This document shows positions 60,642 to 64,000 of a DNA stretch of 64,000 nt, in pieces. The notes under the pieces were generated by a model that was not told where the DNA came from, did not search any database, and worked only from the letters and a program-made list of their open reading frames with translations. The position numbers and the translations under genes are program-made. Position 1 is the first letter of the stretch; each line of letters begins with the position of its first letter. Origin of the DNA: SAR86 cluster bacterium (GTDB lineage Bacteria > Pseudomonadota > Gammaproteobacteria > Magnimaribacterales > AG-339-G14); assembly GCA_023703675.1 (NCBI GenBank), contig CP097974.1, positions 333,288 through 397,287 on the forward strand, read 5' to 3'.

Positions 60642-61769
60642 ATGGATTTCTCTTTATCCGAAGAACAAAAACAAGTTCAGGATTTGATCAATCAGTTCAT
60701 TGCGAAAGATTATCCTTTTGACGTAAGAGAAAAACTTGTTAAGTCTGAAGATGGTTTTAGTAAAGAATTCTGGAAAACCTTTGGAGAGTTTGGGTTACTA
60801 GCTATGCCATTTCCTGAAGACGATGGAGGTTTTAACGGCGGACCAGTCGATCTTATGGTAATTCTTGAAGCTTTTGGAACGGGTCTAGTAGTTGAACCTT
60901 ATATCCCAAACGTGGTTTTATCAGGAAATCTAATTAGTAAATTAGGAAATAAACAACAAAAAGACGAAATACTCCCAAAACTTTTCTCGGGCGAACTTCA
61001 AATGAGTTTTGCATTTACAGAACCTCAAAGTAGATTTGATTTAAACGACGTTACCACTTCGGCAAAATTAGAAGGAGATAATTACATAGTAGATGGCTAC
61101 AAAGCAGTAGTTATGAATGGACCATCTTCAGAAAAAATTATCGTCACTTGCAGAACGTCTGGTAGTCAACTCGATGAGGATGGAATTTCTTTATTAATTA
61201 TTGATAAAGATTCTGCCGGTTTAAGTTCCAGAGACTATTCAAATGTCGATGGATCCAAAGCATCTGAAATTACTCTTGAAAACGTTTCTGTACCCAAAGA
61301 AAATCTTTTAGGTGAAGAGGGAAAAGCTTTGAATACCGTCTCTGAGGTAATTGATTTGGCAACATTAGCAATTTCTGCTGAAGCAGTTGGCATTATGCAA
61401 AAAATGAATGAGTTAACTTTGGATTACACCAAAACAAGAGAACAATTCGGCCAGGCTTTAAGTAAGTTTCAGGCTTTGCAGCATAGAATGGTAGATACCT
61501 TCATGGTTCACGAGCAAACTAAGTCTTTATTGCTTATGGTCGCTGCAAAAATGAACGATAAGGCTGCAGATACGTCTAAATCTATATCCGCTTTGAAATA
61601 TCAAATCGGAAGTGCAGCTAAATTAATTGGCGAAGAATCAATCCAGTTACACGGCGGCATGGGTGTGACCGAAGAGATGAGCATCGGCCATTATTTTAAG
61701 AGATTGACAACTATTAGAACTATTTTTGGGAATTCTGATTACCATTTGAAAAGATATTCCTCTCTTTAA
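60642..61769 (+). CDS. Acyl-CoA dehydrogenase, small-type partner (375 aa)
   Basis: Second member of the pair. The N-terminal SLSEEQKQVQDLINQFI, the ETF-contact segment TKTREQFGQALSKFQALQHRMVD (split near 265-287) and LHGGMGVTEEMSIGHYFKRL (about 343-362) mark the family. It is closest in layout to the 365-aa protein at 10.6-11.7 kb. It lies 10 nt after the 397-aa gene and 3 nt before the GAPDH gene, so the three are one unit. Confidence 0.92.
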   Translation: MDFSLSEEQKQVQDLINQFIAKDYPFDVREKLVKSEDGFSKEFWKTFGEFGLLAMPFPEDDGGFNGGPVDLMVILEAFGTGLVVEPYIPNVVLSGNLISKLGNKQQKDEILPKLFSGELQMSFAFTEPQSRFDLNDVTTSAKLEGDNYIVDGYKAVVMNGPSSEKIIVTCRTSGSQLDEDGISLLIIDKDSAGLSSRDYSNVDGSKASEITLENVSVPKENLLGEEGKALNTVSEVIDLATLAISAEAVGIMQKMNELTLDYTKTREQFGQALSKFQALQHRMVDTFMVHEQTKSLLLMVAAKMNDKAADTSKSISALKYQIGSAAKLIGEESIQLHGGMGVTEEMSIGHYFKRLTTIRTIFGNSDYHLKRYSSL

Positions 61770-61772
61770 AAA

Positions 61773-63257
61773 ATGACAGAGATTAAGTCTGATTCTAATC
61801 CAGACAAAAGAATAAGATCTAAGCCAGACAATTATTTAGACAACTGGATTGAGCGCCAGTCTCTGATCGAGGCTGCCATTCCTATCATTGGGAAAATGCA
61901 TAGGAAAAATATAAGAATATTGTTGTACGGCTCTCCACTCATGACACTTTCGGTCATAGAAATTATGCAACTGCATAGAAAAGTGAGGGAAGCAGAGGAA
62001 AATGAGTTAAGTGAATTTGAAACTTCAAAAGTTTTAGAATGCTTGGATAAAATTGATCTTGGCCCTTGTCAGTTGGACATAGGAATACTGGCTGCTGGCT
62101 ACATGTTCGATTCTAAAGACTTGTCTTTAGAGGAATTTATCAAAGAACAGGTTAAAGAAGTTATTGGTTTACACAATCCAATCTTAAATAAATCTCAAGA
62201 CTTAGTTTTGTATGGCTTTGGAAGAATTGGGAGATTATTCACAAGATTATTATTAGAGGATACTGGAGCAGGTGAAACTTTGTGTTTAAAAGCAGTAGTA
62301 ACCAGAGCAAGCTCAAGTGAAGATCTCTTGAAAAGAGCCGAATTGATGAGAAAAGATTCTGTTCATGGAAGATTTAAGGGGACCATTAGAGTCGATGAGG
62401 AACAAAATGCTCTCATTATGAACGGTAACATAGTTAAATTTATTTCAGCTAAAAGCCCAGACGATGTTGATTACGCAAGTTGCGGAATATCTGATGCGAT
62501 ATTGATAGACAATACTGGAATGTCATCATCCAAGGAAGGTCTAGAAAAACATTTAAAGAATAAAGAAATAAAGAAGGTTTTATTTACCGCTCCTGTTGCT
62601 AAGGAATTGAAAAATATTGTCTACGGTGTAAATCATGATGACATCGACGATAAGGATCAGATAATTGGTGCGGCTTCTTGTACTACCAACGCAATTGTTC
62701 CGGTTTTAAAGGCGATCGATGATGAGTTTGAAATTGATAACGGTCACGTTGAGACGATCCACTCTTATACTAATGATCAGAATTTAATCGATAATTATCA
62801 TAGTAAATCCAGAAGGGGAAGAGCTGCTGCACTTAACATGGTCATTACTGAAACTGGAGCTGCAAAAGCTGTTTCACAAATACTGCCAAATTTAGAGGGC
62901 AAATTGAGTGCCAATGCTATTAGAGTTCCAACTCCTAATGTGTCTTTAGCAATTTTAAGTCTTTTTTTGAAAAAGTCTTCTGATCAAGAAAACTTTATTG
63001 AGTTCTTAAGAAATGCTGCTTTCCATAGTTTATTGAAGGATCAAATAGATTTTACTAAATCTGCCGAAGTTGTTTCTTCAGATATAGTCGGAGGAAGATA
63101 TGCTGGCGTAATTGACGGCCAAGCGACAAGGTGCAGTAATAGAAATGCTATTGTGTACTTATGGTACGACAATGAAATTGGTTACTGCGCTCAGTTGATA
63201 AAAGTTGTTAAAAAGATGGCTGGAATCAAATACAAAAAACTTCCAAATTTCTTATAA
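61773..63257 (+). CDS. Glyceraldehyde-3-phosphate dehydrogenase, long form with N-terminal extension
   Basis: A 494-aa GAPDH. The catalytic part starts near residue 143: NAD motif GFGRIGR (148-154), nucleophile C303 in ASCTTNAIVP, the His in HSYTNDQNL (about 327) and the C-terminal WYDNEIGYCAQL. The first 140 residues form an acidic helical extension absent from glycolytic GAPDH. The same long form is known in Pseudomonas, next to mfd and nqrA. There it is thought to serve gluconeogenesis. It follows the dehydrogenase pair by 3 nt and precedes nqrA by 21 nt. Confidence 0.9.
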   Translation: MTEIKSDSNPDKRIRSKPDNYLDNWIERQSLIEAAIPIIGKMHRKNIRILLYGSPLMTLSVIEIMQLHRKVREAEENELSEFETSKVLECLDKIDLGPCQLDIGILAAGYMFDSKDLSLEEFIKEQVKEVIGLHNPILNKSQDLVLYGFGRIGRLFTRLLLEDTGAGETLCLKAVVTRASSSEDLLKRAELMRKDSVHGRFKGTIRVDEEQNALIMNGNIVKFISAKSPDDVDYASCGISDAILIDNTGMSSSKEGLEKHLKNKEIKKVLFTAPVAKELKNIVYGVNHDDIDDKDQIIGAASCTTNAIVPVLKAIDDEFEIDNGHVETIHSYTNDQNLIDNYHSKSRRGRAAALNMVITETGAAKAVSQILPNLEGKLSANAIRVPTPNVSLAILSLFLKKSSDQENFIEFLRNAAFHSLLKDQIDFTKSAEVVSSDIVGGRYAGVIDGQATRCSNRNAIVYLWYDNEIGYCAQLIKVVKKMAGIKYKKLPNFL

Positions 63258-63278
63258 AAAAATTCTGCTCTGCATAAA

Positions 63279-64000
63279 ATGATTTTTAAAATAAAGAAAG
63301 GTCTAGAAATTCCTATCCAAGGGAAACCTGATCCCACTAAGGTGTATTCTGTAAATACAAGTACCGTTGGTATTTTAGGAAATGATTTTCATGGAATGAA
63401 ACCGACTATGTTGGTAAAAGAAGATGATTCCGTAGTAAAAGGTCAGCCATTATTTGAAGATAAAAAAAATCCTGGTGTTATTTTTACTGCTCCTGTGTCT
63501 GGAAAAGTTTCTTCAATTAACAGAGGAGATAGAAGAGCATTTTTGTCTCTGGTAATAGAAAAAAATTTTAATGATAACAATCAAATTGAATTTTCTACGT
63601 CGCAGCATTTATCAGATCTAAATGACGATAATATAGTTAACCTTTTGGTCAAATCAGGCACTTGGACAGCATTCAAGACTAGGCCATTTTCTAAAGTTCC
63701 TAAAATTGAAGATCGTCCAGATGAGATTTTTATTTCCCTAATAGATTCAAACCCTTTGAGTGTTGATCCCGAGCAAATAATTGAGTCCGAAATTGATATG
63801 TTTAATGAAGGATTAGCAGTATTGTCGCGCTTGCCAAGAAACTCTTTAAATATTTCAACTAAACCTGAATGCTCAATTAAGAAACTAGATAAAGATAATG
63901 TAACTTATTATGAATTTTCTGGGCCTCACCCAGTTGGCTTAGTCGGCACACAAATTCATAATATTTCTCCAGCATCACTGAGTAATCAAATTTGGACAAT
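63279..64000 (+). CDS. nqrA: Na+-translocating NADH:quinone reductase subunit A (partial)
   Basis: First 240 codons of NqrA; the gene runs off the right edge. The start MIFKIKKGLEIPIQGKP matches the family, followed by GMKPTMLVKEDDSVVKGQPLFEDKKNPGVIFTAPVSGKV (split over about 44-82) and SGTWTAFKTRPFSKVP (about 126-141), all very close to Vibrio NqrA. Subunit A binds quinone in the cytoplasmic arm of the sodium pump. nqrB-F should follow outside the window. No Shine-Dalgarno is evident. Confidence 0.95.
   Translation, partial: MIFKIKKGLEIPIQGKPDPTKVYSVNTSTVGILGNDFHGMKPTMLVKEDDSVVKGQPLFEDKKNPGVIFTAPVSGKVSSINRGDRRAFLSLVIEKNFNDNNQIEFSTSQHLSDLNDDNIVNLLVKSGTWTAFKTRPFSKVPKIEDRPDEIFISLIDSNPLSVDPEQIIESEIDMFNEGLAVLSRLPRNSLNISTKPECSIKKLDKDNVTYYEFSGPHPVGLVGTQIHNISPASLSNQIWT

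Overview
The window looks like the chromosome of a marine, streamlined gammaproteobacterium of the SAR86 type. The reasons are a low G+C, AT-rich composition (about one third G+C by eye), genes packed with overlaps of a few bases, a proteorhodopsin beside a TonB-dependent receptor, many acyl-CoA dehydrogenases with their electron-transfer chain, and gammaproteobacterial gene orders (trxB / ftsK-lolA-serS; exbB-exbD-msbA-lpxK-kdsB-murB; csiV-mfd ... gap-nqrA). The taxon is inferred from gene content, not from a phylogeny. No insertion sequence, phage gene, CRISPR array or integrase was seen.

Layout. 1-4.3 kb: TonB-dependent receptor, MATE exporter and a proteorhodopsin with the blue-tuning Gln, closed by a strong terminator. 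4.5-5.3 kb: tRNA-Gly(GCC) and a divergently read alternative oxidase with an FNR-like palindrome over its promoter. 5.4-13 kb: enoyl-CoA hydratase, dapE, malate synthase G, an amidohydrolase and a pair of acyl-CoA dehydrogenases. 13-17.5 kb: tRNA-Gly(TCC), serine and alpha/beta hydrolases, a metallo-beta-lactamase-fold protein and an SbmA-like transporter. 17.5-21.6 kb: a tight operon of a COMT-like methyltransferase, an Smr-domain protein, an unknown, dihydroorotase and amidase. 21.6-29 kb: transporters, a glycerophosphodiesterase, a degenerate carboxyltransferase-like protein, a TorF-type porin, acuI, a nitronate monooxygenase and trxB. 29-36.4 kb: ftsK-lolA-serS, sohB and small enzymes. 36.4-42 kb: tRNA-Ser, a candidate structured RNA, trpS, an MFS transporter, a dienoyl-CoA-reductase-like SDR and an aldehyde dehydrogenase. 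42-49.9 kb: an envelope operon (Lol permease and ATPase, ExbB/ExbD-like, an MsbA-LpxK fusion, KdsB, MurB, DUF1285). 49.7-50.2 kb: a perfect 228-bp tandem duplication. 50-64 kb: ETF-quinone oxidoreductase, etfBA, nfuA, sbcB, csiV, mfd, a second acyl-CoA dehydrogenase pair, a long GAPDH and the start of nqrA.

How it fits together. Four acyl-CoA dehydrogenases, ETF, ETF-QO, enoyl-CoA hydratase and a dienoyl-CoA reductase form a route from acyl-CoA to the quinone pool. AOX and Na+-NQR work at the same pool, and proteorhodopsin adds a light-driven proton gradient. Malate synthase G and AcuI point to use of glyoxylate and acryloyl-CoA (the latter typically from DMSP).

The most striking items are: (1) a recurring TATAAT-like -10 box only 6-8 nt before start codons that lack a Shine-Dalgarno sequence, implying widespread leaderless mRNAs; (2) the MsbA-LpxK single-chain fusion; (3) a methyltransferase with the full active site of animal catechol O-methyltransferase; (4) an FNR-type palindrome on the AOX promoter; (5) an unassigned structured RNA before trpS; (6) the 228-bp perfect tandem repeat, which may be an assembly artefact.
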